The translations under genes were made by a program, and so were the position numbers. A model generated the notes under the pieces. It was not told the DNA's origin. It did no database searches and saw nothing but the letters and a program-made list of their open reading frames with translations. A DNA stretch of 64,000 nt from contig NZ_BDCC01000009.1 of NCBI RefSeq assembly GCF_001613305.1, positions 310,001 through 374,000 on the forward strand, read 5' to 3'. This DNA comes from Nocardia vaccinii NBRC 15922 (GTDB lineage: Bacteria; Actinomycetota; Actinomycetes; Mycobacteriales; Mycobacteriaceae). The first letter of the stretch is position 1; every line of letters starts with the position of its first letter. This document shows positions 55,701-64,000 of the stretch, one piece after another.

Positions 55701-58700
55701 ACCTGACGCCCGATCTCGTAGGTCTGCTCCTCGACCACGATCTGCGGTGCGAGCAGCGAGGGCTCCTCGACCCCGGCCAGCGCGGCCTGCCAGGCACGCA
55801 GTGACGCGTCCCGGTCGCGACCGGCCAGCCAGGCCAGGTAGTTCCGATAGGGCGCGACGCGCGGCAGCACGCTCGCGTCGCCGCGCACCGCGTACAGCAT
55901 CAGCAGATCCCGCAGCAGCGGCGGCATCGACCAGCCGTCCAGCAGGATGTGGTGCGTGGTGATGACGATCTGCCATTCCTGCGCATCGGTGCGGTACAGC
56001 GTGAAGCGCAGCAGCGGCGGCGCGGACAGGTCGAAGTGCTCGGCACGGTCCGCGGCCATCAGCCGCTTCAGTTCGGTATCGCGTTGTGCCGCAGGCAGAC
56101 CCGTGAGATCCACCTCGCGCCACGGCGCTTCGACCTTGTCCAGCACGACCTGCACCGAGCGCCCGTCGGCATCGGTGACGAAGGCGGTGCGCAGGTTCGG
56201 GTACCGCACGAGGATGCCCTGCGCGGCCGCGCGCAGCCGCGAGATGTCGACCGTGCCGCGCAGCCCGACGGTGGACTGCACGGTGTAGACATCGATGCCG
56301 CTCTGCGCGAACAGCGCGTGGAACAGCAGACCCGACTGCAGTGTGGACAACGGCCACACGTCGATCAGCGCCGGATAGTTCCGCTCCCACACCGCGATAT
56401 CGGCCTGGGTCGCGGGCACCAGCGGCAGATCCGACGGGGTCAGACCGCCGGCGTCCGGGCGGCGGGCGTGCCGCGCGAGCGCGGTCAACGCCTCGACCCA
56501 CAGGTCGGCGAACTCCTGCACCCGCGCCCGATCCAGCAGACCGGTCGGATAGGTGAACGACGCACCCAGGCGCAGGCCCTGCTCGCCGTCGGTGACGATC
56601 GCGTTGATGTCGACCGCGCCGTTGGCGGGCATATCCGCGTCCTGGCCGACCGACAGATCGCCCAGATCGTCCACCGGCACCCAGCCCAGTTCGGCGAGGC
56701 CCTCGGGCACCTCGCCGGCGGAGACCCGGCCCAGGTAGTTGAAGCTGATCTGGCCGGGATCGCCCAGCTGCGAGGCGGTTTCGGGGTTCAACCGACGGAG
56801 CAGGCCGTAACCGAGGCCCTTGTCGGGCACGGCCAGCAACTGCTCCTTGATCGCCTTGACCACCGCGCCCAGCGCCGGTCCACCGGCGAAGGCGTCATCC
56901 AGGTCGGCGCCGGCCGGATCCAACCGCACCGGATAGGCGGTGGTGAACCAGCCGACGGTGCGCGACAGGTCCGCACCCGGCACGACATCCTCTTCGCGGC
57001 CGTGTCCCTCGACCCGGATCAGCGAGGCGTCACCGGCACGCGGACGCCACCGCGCGACGGCCAGTGCCAGCGCCGAGAGCAGTCCGTCGTTGACACCGCC
57101 GTGATACAGCCCCGGCAGGGTGGTCAGCACGGCCTCGGTGACGTCGGCGGGCACGCTGACGCGCACCTGGTCCACGGTCGCGTTGGTATCCACCGCCGGA
57201 TCGAACGGCCGCGAGCCCAGTTGCGGGTCCGGGGTCGACGAAACCTGCTGCCAGAACGGCAGTTCCGCCAGACGCTCGGAATCGGACGCGGCCTCGGCGA
57301 GTGCGTGCGCCCACCGCCGCATCGAGGTGCCGTTGGCGGGCAGGGCAACCGGCTGTCCGGCCGCCAGTTGCGACCAGGCCAGCGCGAAGTCCGGAAGCAG
57401 AATGCGCCAGGACACGCCGTCGACGACGAAGTGATGGCCGACGATCAGCAGCGCGTCGCGTCGCGCGCTGCCCGCCTCGGCGGCGAACCACACGAACTGC
57501 ATCATCGCCGCGTTCGCCGGGTCCAGACGTCCCAGCGCCGCATCGAGTTCCGTCGTCGCCAACTGGTTCAGCGCCTCGGGATCGGTATCGCCGGGCACCT
57601 CTACGCGATGCAGCAGTGCGTCCACATCGACCGCGCCGGGCTCGAGGGCCTCGAGGACCCAGCCGGTCTCGACGTCGCCGCGCAGCCGCGAGCGCAGTAC
57701 GTCGTGGTGCTCGAAGACCGCGCCGATGGTCGCGACCAGCGTCTGCCGGTCGATGCCCTCGGGCAGGCGCACCGTCATCGACTGCGAGAACCGCTCGTAC
57801 GACGAACCACTGGACAGCAACTGCCGCATGATCGGGGTCAGCGGGATCTCGCCGACGCCGCCACCGGGCAGCTCCGCCAACCGCTTCCGCTCGGAAGCGT
57901 CACCGCGCGTCGCGATTTCGGCCAGCGATGCCACGGTGCGGCGTTCGAACACGTCGCGCGGGGAGAACACCACACCGCGCGCCTTGGTCCGCGACACCAG
58001 CTGAATGGACAGGATCGAATCGCCGCCCAGGGAGAAGAACGAATCGTCCACACCCACCTGATCGACGCCGAGCACCTCGGCGAACACCTCGGCGATGATC
58101 GTCTCGATCTTGCCGACCGGTGCGCGGAATTCCCGCGGCGCGAGTTCCGGTTCGGGCAGCGCCTTGCGATCCAGCTTGCCCACCGGCGTCAACGGGATCT
58201 CGTCGAGCACCACGATCGCCGAGGGGACCATGTGCGGCGGAAGAGTCTTCGCGACATGGGCGCTCACATCGGCCGGATCGACCGCCCGATCCGGGACGCC
58301 CAATACATACGCCACCAGAATCGTTGCGCCGGCTGCGGTTTCATGCCCCATGGTGAACGCGAACTCGACGTCCGGGTGGGTGCCGAGCACCGCGTCGATC
58401 TCACCCAGTTCGATGCGGAAGCCGCGGATCTTCACCTGGAAGTCCGAGCGGCCCACATAGTCCAGCTCCCAGCGGACCGACGCCACCGCCTCGTTACCGG
58501 CCCGCTCGCCGGGTTCGGCGAACCAGCGCACCACATCACCGGTGCGGTACATGCGCGCACCGGGCGCGCCGAACGGGTTGGGCACGAAGCGATCCGCGGT
58601 CAGATCCGGCCGGTTGCGATAACCGCGGGCCACACCCGCGCCCGCCAGATACAGCTCACCCGCGACACCAGGCGGCACCGGATGCAACCGTGCGTCCAGC

Positions 58701-61700
58701 ACCAGCGCCGACATGCCGTGCACCGGCTCGCCGATGGTGACGTGGCGGCCCGGGAACAGCCGCGCGTACGAGGAGATGATCGTGGTCTCGGTCGGACCGT
58801 AGGCGTTGAAGTACTTGCGGCCGGGCTGCCACTTGGCGAGCAGTTCCGGCGTCGTGACGTCGCCACCGACCGAGGCGACCAGCAGCTGTTCCTGTCCGGC
58901 CGGGTCCACGGTGCCCAGTACGGCCGGGGTGACGATGGTGTGCGTGACCTGCTCGGCCCGCATCAGCTCGGCCAGATCCGGGCCGCCGATGACGTGCGCG
59001 GGCGCGATCACCAGCGTCGCGCCGGTGGAGAAGGCGCACAGCCATTCCAGCACCGACGGGTCGAAACTCGGCGAACAGATGTGCAGCATCCGGTGCTGCG
59101 ACTCCAGCTCGTAGTGACCCACCGCGACATCGACCAGGCCGCCCAGGCCCGCGTGCGTCACGGTGACGCCCTTGGGTCGTCCGGTCGAACCGGAGGTGTA
59201 GATCACGTACGCCGGATGCCGCATGCGCAGCGGTGTGATCCGGTCCGCATCGGCGACCGGCTCGGCCGATCGTGCGGCGCACAGCTTTTCGGTCGACGGA
59301 TCGTCCAGAACCAGCCAGTCCACCTCACCGGACAGGTCCGCCACCTGCGCCGAACCCGTGATGCCCAGTACCGCACCGGAATCGGTGAGCATGTGCGCGA
59401 CCCGGTCCGCGGGATAGTTCGGGTCCACCGGTACGTGCGCGCCACCGGCCTTGGTGACCGCGAGTACGGCGAGCACCATCTCGTAGGAGCGCGGGAAGGC
59501 AACGGCCACGAGCTTTTCCGGGCCGACGCCGCGATCGATCAGCACCCGCGCCAGACGCGAGGACCGCTCGTCGAGCTCGCCGTAGGTGATCGAACGTCCC
59601 TCGTAGCGCACCGCGACCCGGTCCCGGCCGAGCGCCACGCCCCGGCTCAGCAGATCCGGCAGCAGGGCGGTGGCCATGACGTCGTCGCCGTGCACGTGGG
59701 TGAGCAGCTCGAACTCCGGCGCGGTCAGCAGCGACACGTCGCCGATCGACGCGCCCGGATCGGCGGCCAGCACGCCGAGCAGGCGCACGAACCGGCGTGC
59801 CAGCACCTCGACCGTCTCGTCGTCGAAAAGGTCACGCGCGAAGGAGAATTCGGCCTGCATACCGGAGTCGTCGAGCGCCTCGCGCATGGTCAGCGACAGA
59901 TCGAACTTCTCGATCCCGGACTCGAACTCGACCGCGCCCACCCGCAGACCGGGCAGCTCGAAAGCGGTCTCGGGCATGTTCTCGAAGGACAGCGCGACCT
60001 GGAACAGCGGATTGCGCACCGTGGAACGCTCCGGCGAGAGCATTTCCACCAGTCGCTCGAACGGGATGTCCGCGTGCGCGAACGCCTGCAGATCGGTCTC
60101 CCTGGCCTGCGCGAGCAGGTCGGTGAAGCTCGCCTCCGGCCGCACGTCGGTCCGCAGGACCAGGGTGTTGACGAACATGCCGACCACGTTGTCCAGTTCG
60201 GCCCGGCCGCGCCCGGCGACCGGGGTGCCGACCGCGATGTCCTCGGTTCCGGACAGCTTGGCCAGGAAGGTCGCGAGCGCGGCGTGCACGACCATGAACA
60301 GCGTCGTGTGCTGCTCGCGGGCCACCCGCTGCAGTGCGGCGTGCAGATCGGCGTCGATCGCGAACGGCACCCGCCCGCCCCGATACGTCGGCACGCCCGG
60401 ACGCGGCCGGTCGACGGGCAGATTCAGCTCGTCGGGCAGGCCCGCGAGCGCGCCGCGCCAGTAGTCGGCCTGTGCGGCCAGCACACTGTCCGGATCGTCC
60501 TCCGCGCCCAGCGCCTCGCGCTGCCACACGCTGAAGTCCGCGTACTGCACCGGCAGCGGCGCCCACGCGGGGGCCTCGCCGGTGCTGCGCGATGCGTAGG
60601 CGAGCATCACGTCACGGGTCAGCGGGCCCATCGACCAGCCGTCCGCGGTGATGTGGTGCGCCACGACGACCAGGACGTGTTCGGGGTTGGCGTCCTCGGT
60701 GGCCACACGCAGCAACCGAACCCGCAGCGGCACTTCGGCACTCGCGTCGAAGCCCGCGGTGACCAGTCCGACGACGGTCTCCCGCAGCTCGTCCGGTCGC
60801 ACCGCGATCGGTTCCAGATCCGGAACCGCCTGCGCCACCGGCAGAATCACCTGATGCGGCAGGCCGTCGCGCTCCGGGTAGACGGTACGCAGCACCTCGT
60901 GCCGCTCGATGACGTCGCGCACCGCGGCCCGCAGTGCCGAGGTGTCCAGCTCGCCGGTCAAACGCACCGCGACGGGCACGTGGTAGGCCGCGGACTGCTG
61001 GTCGAACCGGTTCAGGAACCACATCCGCTGCTGTGCCAGCGACAACGGCACCAGCTCCGGCCGCGGCCGGGCGACCAGCGCCGGGAGGTTCGCGGCCGCC
61101 GAGTCCTGCTCGACCTTGACCGCCAGACCCGCCACCGTCGAGGACTCGAAGATCGCGCGCACCGGCACCTGCGCGTCCAGGGCCGCGCCGATACGCGCGG
61201 TCACCTGGGTGGCCAGCAGTGAGTTGCCGCCGAGGGCGAAGAAGTCGTCGTCGGCGCCGATCCGCTCGACGCCGAGCACATCGGCGAATACGCCCGCCAC
61301 GATCTCCTCGATCGGCGTGGACGGCGCGCGGAAGGCCGCCGCCTCGAACTCCGGTTCCGGCAGCGCCTTGCGGTCGAGTTTGCCGTTCGCGTTGAGCGGC
61401 AGCACATCCAGTACGACGAATGCCGAGGGCACCATGTACGAGGGCAGTTGCGCGACCAACTGGGCGCGCAGCGCCTCGATGTCGACGCTCCCGCCCGCGG
61501 GCACCACATAGGCGACCAGTCGTTCACCGGCGCGCTCGTCGGAATGCACGATCGCGACGGCCTGCGCGACGGAATCGGCTGCGGTGAGCGCGGATTCGAT
61601 CTCGCCGAGTTCGATGCGCTGACCGCGCAGCTTGACCTGGAAGTCGGTGCGACCCAGGTAGACGATCGCGCCGTCACTCGTGTGCCGGACCAGGTCGCCC

Positions 61701-64000
61701 GTGCGGTACATCCGGGACCCGTTGTCCGCTGCACCATTGCCCCCGGACCCACCCCCGAAGGGATTCGCCACGAACCGGTCGGCGGTCAGATCGGCGCGGC
61801 CCAGATAGCCGCGCGCGGTCTGCGCACCCGCCAGATACAACTCGCCCGCGACGCCCACCGGCACCGGGTGCAACCGCGAATCCAGCACGTACGCCTGGGC
61901 ATTCCACACCGGCGAGCCGATCGGCACCGCCGTGCGCACATCCTCGGCGACCGGCGCGTAGGTCGCGTGCACGGTGAATTCCGTCGGGCCGTACAGGTTG
62001 TGCAGCCGCGCGGACACACCGAGCCGGCCGAACGCCGCCACGGTGTCGGGCGTGAGCGCCTCACCCGCGACGAACAGGATGCGCAGCGCCTGGAGCGCCT
62101 GTGCGGACACGCTGTCGGAGAACACCCGCAGCATCGAGGGCACGAACGAGGTCATGGTGACCCGCTCGGCGGAGATCACCTCGGCCAGGTACTGCGGATC
62201 GCGGTGACCGTCCGGGCTCGCGATCACCATGCGCGCGCCGACGGCCAAGGGGGCGAACAACTCCCACACCGACACGTCGAACGTGGCCGGTGTCTTGAAC
62301 AGCACCACGTCGTCCGCGCCGATGCCGTATTCGCCGGTGATCCAGGCGATCTGGTTCGCCACCGCGGAGGTGGGGACCGTGACGCCCTTCGGGCGGCCGG
62401 TCGAACCCGACGTGAAGATCACATACGCCGGATTCTCCGGCAGCACCGGGCCTTCCAACTCATCCGGCTCCAGCGGCGTGACCTCGAAACCGTCCAGATC
62501 GACGGTGTCCAGACTCAACACCTCGATGCCCTCCGGCACCGGCACCGCATCTGCGTCGCGAGTCAGCACACACACCGGCTGAGCCGTCTCGAGCACATGC
62601 GCGATCCGCTCGGCCGGATGATCCGGATCCAACGGCACATACGCACCACCCGCGGTAATCACCGCGTACATGCTGGCAACCAGATCGATCGAACGCCGAA
62701 TCGACAAGGCGACCAGCGACTCCGGACCGACACCAGCCCAGATCAACCGGCGCGCAAGCAGATTCACCCGCTCATCGAACTCCCGATAAGTCAGCTCCAC
62801 ACCGTCGAAGGCAACAGCCACCCGATCCGGATGCGCGGCCACCGTCCGGCGATATCCGTCCAGCAGCGAGGTCGCCTCGATCGGGCGCCGGGTGTCGTTC
62901 CAGTCGCGCAGGATCAGCGCGCGCTCGGCCTCGTCGACGAGTTCGAATTCACCGGCGGGGGTGGCGGGAGCAGCGGAGACCTCGCCGAGCAGCCGCAGGA
63001 ACCGGGCCGCGAAGCCCTCGACCGTCGCGGCGTCGAACAGATCCGTCGCGTAGGTGAAGTAGCCGTCCATACCGTTCGGCTGACCGGCGTCGTCGTAGCC
63101 GTCGGCCAGGAACAGGTGCAGGTCGAACTGCGAGATCTCGGTGTCCACCTCGATCCCGGACAGCGTCAGGCCCGGCAGTTCCAGATTCGTCACGCCCATG
63201 TTCTGGAAGGACAGACCCACCTGGAACAGCGGATGCCGAGCGGTCGAGCGGACCGGGTTCAGCGTCTCGACCAGACGCTCGAACGGGACGTCGGCGTTGG
63301 CGAACGCCTGAATGTCGGTCTCGCGCTGGGTTTCCAGCAGTTCGGCGAACGTCGTCGCGGGCTCGACCCGCGTGCGGAACACCAGCGTATTGACGAACAT
63401 GCCGATCATGTCGTCCAGCGCGGCCTCACCGCGACCCGCCATCGGCGTACCGATCGCGATGTCCTCGGTACCCGACAACCGCGCCAACAGCACCGCCAGC
63501 GCGGTGTGCACGACCATGAACAACGTCGCACCCTGCTCGCGCGCCAGATCGACCAGCGCACGGTGCAATTCGGCGTCGATCCGCAGCGCGGCCTTGCGAC
63601 CGGCGAAGGACTGCACCGCCGGGCGCGGCCGATCCGCGGGCAGATCCAGCTGATCGGGCAGATCCGCCAGCGCCCGCGTCCAGTACGCGGTCTGCTTGGA
63701 CAGCAACGATTCCGGATCGTCCTCGCTGCCCAGCAGCGCCCGCTGCCAGATGCTGAAGTCCGCGTACTGGACCTCCAGCGGGGCCCAGCCCGGGGCGTGG
63801 CCGGTGGAGCGGGCCGCGTAGGCGGTCATCAGATCGCGCGTCATCGGGGCCATCGAGGAGCCGTCGCCGGAGATGTGGTGCACCACCATCGCCAGCACGT
63901 ACTCGCCCGCACCGGTCTCGAACAACGTCACCCGCAACGGCACCTCGGCCGTCACATCGAAGGCGGCCGAGAAGAATTCGAGCAGCAATGCCTCGATCTC
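44570..64000 (-). CDS. Giant non-ribosomal peptide synthetase, N-terminus beyond the window
   Basis: The frame is open from the right edge to TGA at 44570, more than 6,470 residues, and still begins inside a condensation domain. Domain order: C1(partial)-A1-T1-C2-A2-T2-E-C3-A3-T3-C4-A4-T4-C5-A5-T5-C6-A-like remnant. All five A domains keep the Walker-like TSGSTG loop, YGPTE and GKLDRKAL or GKLDRRAL. All five carriers keep the phosphopantetheine Ser (GG-N/D-S), and all condensation domains keep HHxxxDG. The E domain ([24 protein letters not shown]) makes the module 2 residue D-configured. No thioesterase, reductase or methyltransferase is present. It is expected to make at least a pentapeptide, probably longer because modules lie upstream. 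The product is unrecognised. Confidence 0.97.
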   Translation of the reverse strand, partial: EIEALLLEFFSAAFDVTAEVPLRVTLFETGAGEYVLAMVVHHISGDGSSMAPMTRDLMTAYAARSTGHAPGWAPLEVQYADFSIWQRALLGSEDDPESLLSKQTAYWTRALADLPDQLDLPADRPRPAVQSFAGRKAALRIDAELHRALVDLAREQGATLFMVVHTALAVLLARLSGTEDIAIGTPMAGRGEAALDDMIGMFVNTLVFRTRVEPATTFAELLETQRETDIQAFANADVPFERLVETLNPVRSTARHPLFQVGLSFQNMGVTNLELPGLTLSGIEVDTEISQFDLHLFLADGYDDAGQPNGMDGYFTYATDLFDAATVEGFAARFLRLLGEVSAAPATPAGEFELVDEAERALILRDWNDTRRPIEATSLLDGYRRTVAAHPDRVAVAFDGVELTYREFDERVNLLARRLIWAGVGPESLVALSIRRSIDLVASMYAVITAGGAYVPLDPDHPAERIAHVLETAQPVCVLTRDADAVPVPEGIEVLSLDTVDLDGFEVTPLEPDELEGPVLPENPAYVIFTSGSTGRPKGVTVPTSAVANQIAWITGEYGIGADDVVLFKTPATFDVSVWELFAPLAVGARMVIASPDGHRDPQYLAEVISAERVTMTSFVPSMLRVFSDSVSAQALQALRILFVAGEALTPDTVAAFGRLGVSARLHNLYGPTEFTVHATYAPVAEDVRTAVPIGSPVWNAQAYVLDSRLHPVPVGVAGELYLAGAQTARGYLGRADLTADRFVANPFGGGSGGNGAADNGSRMYRTGDLVRHTSDGAIVYLGRTDFQVKLRGQRIELGEIESALTAADSVAQAVAIVHSDERAGERLVAYVVPAGGSVDIEALRAQLVAQLPSYMVPSAFVVLDVLPLNANGKLDRKALPEPEFEAAAFRAPSTPIEEIVAGVFADVLGVERIGADDDFFALGGNSLLATQVTARIGAALDAQVPVRAIFESSTVAGLAVKVEQDSAAANLPALVARPRPELVPLSLAQQRMWFLNRFDQQSAAYHVPVAVRLTGELDTSALRAAVRDVIERHEVLRTVYPERDGLPHQVILPVAQAVPDLEPIAVRPDELRETVVGLVTAGFDASAEVPLRVRLLRVATEDANPEHVLVVVAHHITADGWSMGPLTRDVMLAYASRSTGEAPAWAPLPVQYADFSVWQREALGAEDDPDSVLAAQADYWRGALAGLPDELNLPVDRPRPGVPTYRGGRVPFAIDADLHAALQRVAREQHTTLFMVVHAALATFLAKLSGTEDIAVGTPVAGRGRAELDNVVGMFVNTLVLRTDVRPEASFTDLLAQARETDLQAFAHADIPFERLVEMLSPERSTVRNPLFQVALSFENMPETAFELPGLRVGAVEFESGIEKFDLSLTMREALDDSGMQAEFSFARDLFDDETVEVLARRFVRLLGVLAADPGASIGDVSLLTAPEFELLTHVHGDDVMATALLPDLLSRGVALGRDRVAVRYEGRSITYGELDERSSRLARVLIDRGVGPEKLVAVAFPRSYEMVLAVLAVTKAGGAHVPVDPNYPADRVAHMLTDSGAVLGITGSAQVADLSGEVDWLVLDDPSTEKLCAARSAEPVADADRITPLRMRHPAYVIYTSGSTGRPKGVTVTHAGLGGLVDVAVGHYELESQHRMLHICSPSFDPSVLEWLCAFSTGATLVIAPAHVIGGPDLAELMRAEQVTHTIVTPAVLGTVDPAGQEQLLVASVGGDVTTPELLAKWQPGRKYFNAYGPTETTIISSYARLFPGRHVTIGEPVHGMSALVLDARLHPVPPGVAGELYLAGAGVARGYRNRPDLTADRFVPNPFGAPGARMYRTGDVVRWFAEPGERAGNEAVASVRWELDYVGRSDFQVKIRGFRIELGEIDAVLGTHPDVEFAFTMGHETAAGATILVAYVLGVPDRAVDPADVSAHVAKTLPPHMVPSAIVVLDEIPLTPVGKLDRKALPEPELAPREFRAPVGKIETIIAEVFAEVLGVDQVGVDDSFFSLGGDSILSIQLVSRTKARGVVFSPRDVFERRTVASLAEIATRGDASERKRLAELPGGGVGEIPLTPIMRQLLSSGSSYERFSQSMTVRLPEGIDRQTLVATIGAVFEHHDVLRSRLRGDVETGWVLEALEPGAVDVDALLHRVEVPGDTDPEALNQLATTELDAALGRLDPANAAMMQFVWFAAEAGSARRDALLIVGHHFVVDGVSWRILLPDFALAWSQLAAGQPVALPANGTSMRRWAHALAEAASDSERLAELPFWQQVSSTPDPQLGSRPFDPAVDTNATVDQVRVSVPADVTEAVLTTLPGLYHGGVNDGLLSALALAVARWRPRAGDASLIRVEGHGREEDVVPGADLSRTVGWFTTAYPVRLDPAGADLDDAFAGGPALGAVVKAIKEQLLAVPDKGLGYGLLRRLNPETASQLGDPGQISFNYLGRVSAGEVPEGLAELGWVPVDDLGDLSVGQDADMPANGAVDINAIVTDGEQGLRLGASFTYPTGLLDRARVQEFADLWVEALTALARHARRPDAGGLTPSDLPLVPATQADIAVWERNYPALIDVWPLSTLQSGLLFHALFAQSGIDVYTVQSTVGLRGTVDISRLRAAAQGILVRYPNLRTAFVTDADGRSVQVVLDKVEAPWREVDLTGLPAAQRDTELKRLMAADRAEHFDLSAPPLLRFTLYRTDAQEWQIVITTHHILLDGWSMPPLLRDLLMLYAVRGDASVLPRVAPYRNYLAWLAGRDRDASLRAWQAALAGVEEPSLLAPQIVVEEQTYEIGRQVTEIDAERTERIKRYCAELGVTVNTLIQAAWGVLLSRMTGQDDVVFGATVSGRPAELPGVESMVGLFINTLPVRVRVDDDTSVGQLLSGLQAEQADLLDHHYVGLTDIQRVAGTGIGFDSLVVFESYPVDKDAIEATSSIDGMSVTGAGMYDDTHYPMTVMVSAEATVVLAMKYLVSHFTDDQVTELSARLLRVLDVLVDRPDRRVGEIELLDAAERDRILVRWNDTRHDVAPELLLDGYRRAVAAHPDRVAVSYEGEELTYREFDERVNLLARRLIWAGVGPESLVALSIRRSIDLVASMYAVITAGGAYVPLDPDHPAERIAHVLETAQPVCVLTRTADAVPVPEGIEVLDLDTVDLDGFEVTPLEPDELEGPVLPENPAYVIFTSGSTGRPKGVAVSHAAIHNQITWMLAEYPMGAGDVYFQKTATTFDVSLWGYFMPLRAGSKLVVATHDGHRDPEYLAETIAAQGVTVTDFVPSMLTVFAAHTRAGAVPTLRDVFVIGEALPPQTVAAMRSISNATVHNLYGPTEAAVSITYWPATREDRLSVPIGAPQWNSRVYVLDSRLRPVPAGVAGELYLAGDQLARGYVARPDLTSDRFVADPFAGDGARMYRTGDLVAWRVTDGTPVLDYIGRTDFQVKFRGQRIELGEIESALLAHPAVSQAVVLVLSSELGDQLVAYTVAAPGQVIDQRELLAAAAESLPAYMIPAAVVELTEFPLNTSGKLDRKALPEPEFAHREFRAPSTPVEEIVAGVFAEVLGVDRVGADDDFFALGGNSLIATQVTARLGTALQTRVSVRELFERSSVAELAARVAQYAGSDVARPALTATVRPEQVPLSLAQQRMWFLNRFDPTSTAYHVPAAVRLSGDVDLDALQSAVRDLVERHEVLRTVYPERDGLAQQVILPVAQAVPDLTPVPVQPDAVPDTVLGLVTAPFDVTSEVPLRARLLRLDAPGGTTGSGPEATAERNHVGPPVVPNGHNPEYVLVFVAHHITADGWSMGPLTRDLMLAYAARTAGEAPGWASLPVQYADFSVWQRAVLGSEDDPDSVLSAQAEYWRTTLADLPDELNLPVDRLRPAVPSYRGGHVLFPIDAQVHEALREIAREQNTTLFMVVHAALAVLLAKLSGTEDIAVGTPVAGRGEAELDDLIGMFVNTLVLRTEVSAQRSFLELLAEARDVDLQAFAHADIPFERLVELLAPERSTARNPLFQVALSFENMPETTFELPGLRVAGVEFDSGIEKFDLSLTLRESTGDSGISAQFSFARDLFDQASVEVIAARFVRLLRQIVQRPDTSIGDLELIEDSERADLISRTGLPATAPRTLPELLAEAAARDPQAIAVVEGHAPVAGSSWGRSLSYADLDERSNRLARLLIERGLGAEDLVAVAVPRSLDSYLAEWSVTKSGAAFVPIDPTYPADRIAHMLTDSGARVGLTVASVHEQLPDSVQWLVLDELDTAAFDSAAVTDADRVRPLVPAHPAYVIYTSGSTGVPKGVMVTHAGLANFRDEQLELYGLDSETRALHFASPSFDASILELLLAVGAGGRLVIVPPGVYGGAELADLIRAEGVTHAFITPAALSTVDPTGLDSLRVLTAGGEAVPADLVAKWVVPLADGTSRRMHNVYGPTETTIATTLGALSPEEPVTLGGPIRGMRLLVLDERLRPVPVGVAGELYLSGIQLARGYHARNGLTAQRFVADPYVPGGRVYRTGDVVRWTAAGSVEYVGRSDFQVKVRGFRIELGEIDAALTAHETVGFAVTLGHRGAAGSTALVSYVVPAPEHSIDVGALTAHLEDRLPAYMVPASIMVIDRIPLTPVGKLDRRALPEPVFEADTQFRAPRTPIEEVVAGVFASVLGVDRVGADDDFFALGGNSLIATQVTARIGAALDTTVTVRSLFESPTVAGLAEAVAAQSRGDRVEIGSLERPEHIPLSLAQQRMWFLNRFDPESTAYNVPIAVRLTGALDIPALRAAIGDLVSRHEVLRTVYPETDQGPVQVILPAVQAIPALDVRVTGADSVESAVLEFFSASFDVTAEVPLRVAVFEVSAAGADGTGEYVLAMVVHHISGDGSSMGPLTRDLMTAYAARSAGVAPDWEPLAAQYADYSIWQRAVLGSEDDPESLAAKQIAYWREALADLPDQLDLPADRPRPAVQSYTGGTVSLRIDADTHAALVNVARERGATLFMVVHTALAVLLARLSGTEDIAIGTPMAGRGEAALDDMIGMFVNTLVFRTRVEPGASFTDLLASQRESDIQAFAHADVPFERLVEVLNPERSTARHPLFQVGMSFQNLAPISLELPGLAVSGLDVDVQISQFDLHLIVGDGYDESGTPLGIAGDLTYATDLFDRETAQTFADRFVRLLGEIVAAPDEPVGDLDYLDTGEVTELVTDRNATAHETDRSATLVSLLERTVSRTPGAVALVAPDGSTITYAELGARVNRLARRLISLGVGPEARVALALRRSVDLVVAMYAVATAGGAYVPVDPDQAAERTDYILDTVAPVCVLTDAETAFGTTIAPVVRIDADRDGDDAPIAAAERLGVLRPENTAYVIFTSGSTGRPKGVAVPHAAIVNQLLWEIAEFHLGAQDSVLLKTAATFDLSVWEFWTAAVCGGRLVIATADGHQDPEYLNGLMARESVTTLHVVPSMLDALLTESVGALPDSLRRVLAIGEALPGSVAQRFRAGNAAGLFNTYGPTEAAVSITSHQVGEADLASVPIGVPEWNSQVYVLDSRLRPVPAGVPGELYLAGAQLARGYFARAELTADRFVANPFGGDGAGERMYRTGDLVVWNAAGELDYRGRTDFQVKIRGFRIELGEIEAALLALPQISRTAVLAKSDPRLGDRLVAYLVTSDAELDVAQVRSELSANLPSYMVPAAFVVLDALPLNVNGKLDRKALPEPEFESTPYRAPSTPAEQVVAEVFADVLGREDIGVDDDFFGIGGNSILSIQVVSRSKARGVAFSAREVFERRTIAGIAAGAVLGGDELELPTGPLVEVGPADQRAWEQTYPAMTEVWPLSPLQSGLFFHAMMSEATMDIYSQQARLDFTGTLDADRLHAAAQALADRYENLRVAFTTDADGKPVQIVQERVELPWRQTDLTDLPVERREAELARQLAADRAVQFDMAAPPLIRFGLYKLEADGEPRTQQWRLSITAHHILFDGWSMPLLMRDLLVLYAVHGDVSVLPHVASYRDFLAWLSVRDREESLQAWARALAGVDEPTLIAPQPKAVESFDIEHVGIELDAERTQRLSKFCADLGITANTLVQASWGLLVGRLTGRGDVVFGATVSGRPAELPGIESMVGLFINTLPVRVRVDDRRTVADLLTGLQGEQAALMDHHYVGLPEILRVAGLGAQFDSLIVFESYPVDREAIAAASSIDGVAVTGIDFKGGTHYPLTITVTADTTIAVNLEYLTSRYSEAEVRTLAARLDRVLEALVGDPDALVADIDILDAAERARILVESGGAATEPASARVGARTVAATLGAVVEEDPQAPAVLIGESEIGYQVVDSRSSQLARVLIDRGVGPGEIVAVALPRSIEAVVALWAVQKAGAAALFADGLSFGEIVSAGAGFGITLEPAAKSVRWLVPTDPKVQAEIAAAPAHPVSYADRLRPLHEDHPALIARRVDGTWLILTQEQALDHAETLREDNGIDYESTTFTAATAGTAALAEFLASATAGALSVLPTGADIADDLADAEVTHWFATSADSTEAASEEVQVVITD
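46770..49955 (-). other. NRPS module 5: C-A-T
   Basis: C5 about 49955-48560 ([10 protein letters not shown]), nearly identical in parts to C1. A5 about 48555-47030 (FDLSVWEFW; pocket by eye D-L-W-H-L-I-T-V-S). T5 near 46910 ([11 protein letters not shown]) belongs by sequence to the carrier class seen before the E domain in module 2, yet no E domain follows. Confidence 0.85.
49960..53215 (-). other. NRPS module 4: C-A-T
   Basis: C4 about 53215-51800 ([10 protein letters not shown] near 52715) carries an insertion of about 25 residues before that motif. A4 about 51790-50230 (FDASILELL; pocket by eye D-A-L-F-T-G-V-I-A, a hydrophobic profile). T4 near 50105 ([10 protein letters not shown]). Confidence 0.85.
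53240..56440 (-). other. NRPS module 3: C(D-L type)-A-T
   Basis: C3 about 56440-55040 begins [16 protein letters not shown] and has [10 protein letters not shown], the class that follows an E domain. A3 about 55030-53510 (FDVSLWGYF; pocket by eye D-V-W-D-F-I-L-V-S). T3 near 53380 ([10 protein letters not shown]). The N-terminal half of A3 is nearly the same as that of A1. Confidence 0.85.
56450..61070 (-). other. NRPS module 2: C-A-T-E, D-residue
   Basis: C2 about 61070-59690 ([10 protein letters not shown] near 60645). A2 about 59680-58150 (FDPSVLEWL; pocket by eye D-P-L-I-A-V-A-I-I, a hydrophobic profile). T2 near 58020 ([11 protein letters not shown], the GGDS type that feeds an epimerase). 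E about 57870-56450. The only complete epimerisation domain in the window. Confidence 0.88.
61100..64000 (-). other. NRPS module 1: C(partial)-A-T
   Basis: C1 (to about 62890) has [11 protein letters not shown]1 (about 62880-61340) has [10 protein letters not shown] near 62400 and FDVSVWELF. Its pocket residues, read by eye, are D-V-W-S-F-A-L-V-H. The T1 carrier Ser lies near 61220 ([10 protein letters not shown]). C1 resembles C5 closely. Confidence 0.85.

Overview
The window is high-GC actinobacterial chromosome, most likely from Nocardia or a close mycolic-acid-producing relative (Mycobacteriales). The block from purH to pgi (about 5.3-22.6 kb) keeps the gene order and relative strands of M. 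tuberculosis Rv0946c-Rv0957: pgi, chorismate mutase, uvrD1, M23 peptidase, sucC, sucD, Rv0954-like antigen, perM, purN, purH. Here it is inverted and interrupted by lineage-specific genes. The species cannot be fixed from sequence alone.

Layout. 0-5 kb: the end of a conservon GTPase (CvnD), an MHYT membrane protein, a secreted Gly-rich protein, a coiled-coil protein, a degraded rpsN paralogue next to the intact zinc-independent rpsR paralogue, a lipoprotein, and a Crp/GlxR-type site with a possible small RNA. 5-23 kb: the housekeeping block, carrying a hicB gene with an internally deleted hicA and a small secreted-protein gene broken by an amber codon. 22.7-35 kb: accessory metabolism. This includes an AidB-like acyl-CoA dehydrogenase with TetR and crotonase around a palindrome, a condensation-fold acyltransferase-like protein, a divergent PNPOx/MocR pair, a carboxylesterase, a TetR/methyltransferase pair around a double palindrome, a DUF1906 lysin-like protein and a Fpg/Nei glycosylase. 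35-41 kb: cobF, the overlapping thyA-folA pair, a cupin, a DyP peroxidase with its encapsulin shell, a membrane protein and a Nudix hydrolase. 41-44.5 kb: an MFS exporter, a haloperoxidase-family fragment and a Uma2 protein. 44.57-64 kb: the C-terminal 6,470-plus residues of a giant non-ribosomal peptide synthetase that continues past the right edge.

How the genes work together. purN/purH, sucCD, pgi and chorismate mutase are central metabolism, and thyA/folA form one dTMP/folate unit. The DyP peroxidase has the usual C-terminal encapsulin-targeting peptide and lies just upstream of encapsulin, so the pair should build a loaded nanocompartment. Three genes (uvrD1, the Nei-like glycosylase and the DyP peroxidase) carry near-leaderless promoters resembling the RecA-independent (PafBC) DNA-damage promoter TTGTCRGTG-N8-TANNNT.

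The most unusual system is the NRPS. Its order is C-A-T, C-A-T-E, C-A-T, C-A-T, C-A-T, C and then a degenerate A-like domain, with no thioesterase. It also shows signs of an epimerase loss, recent condensation-domain gene conversion and reuse of an adenylation subdomain. Its product is not recognisable to me.
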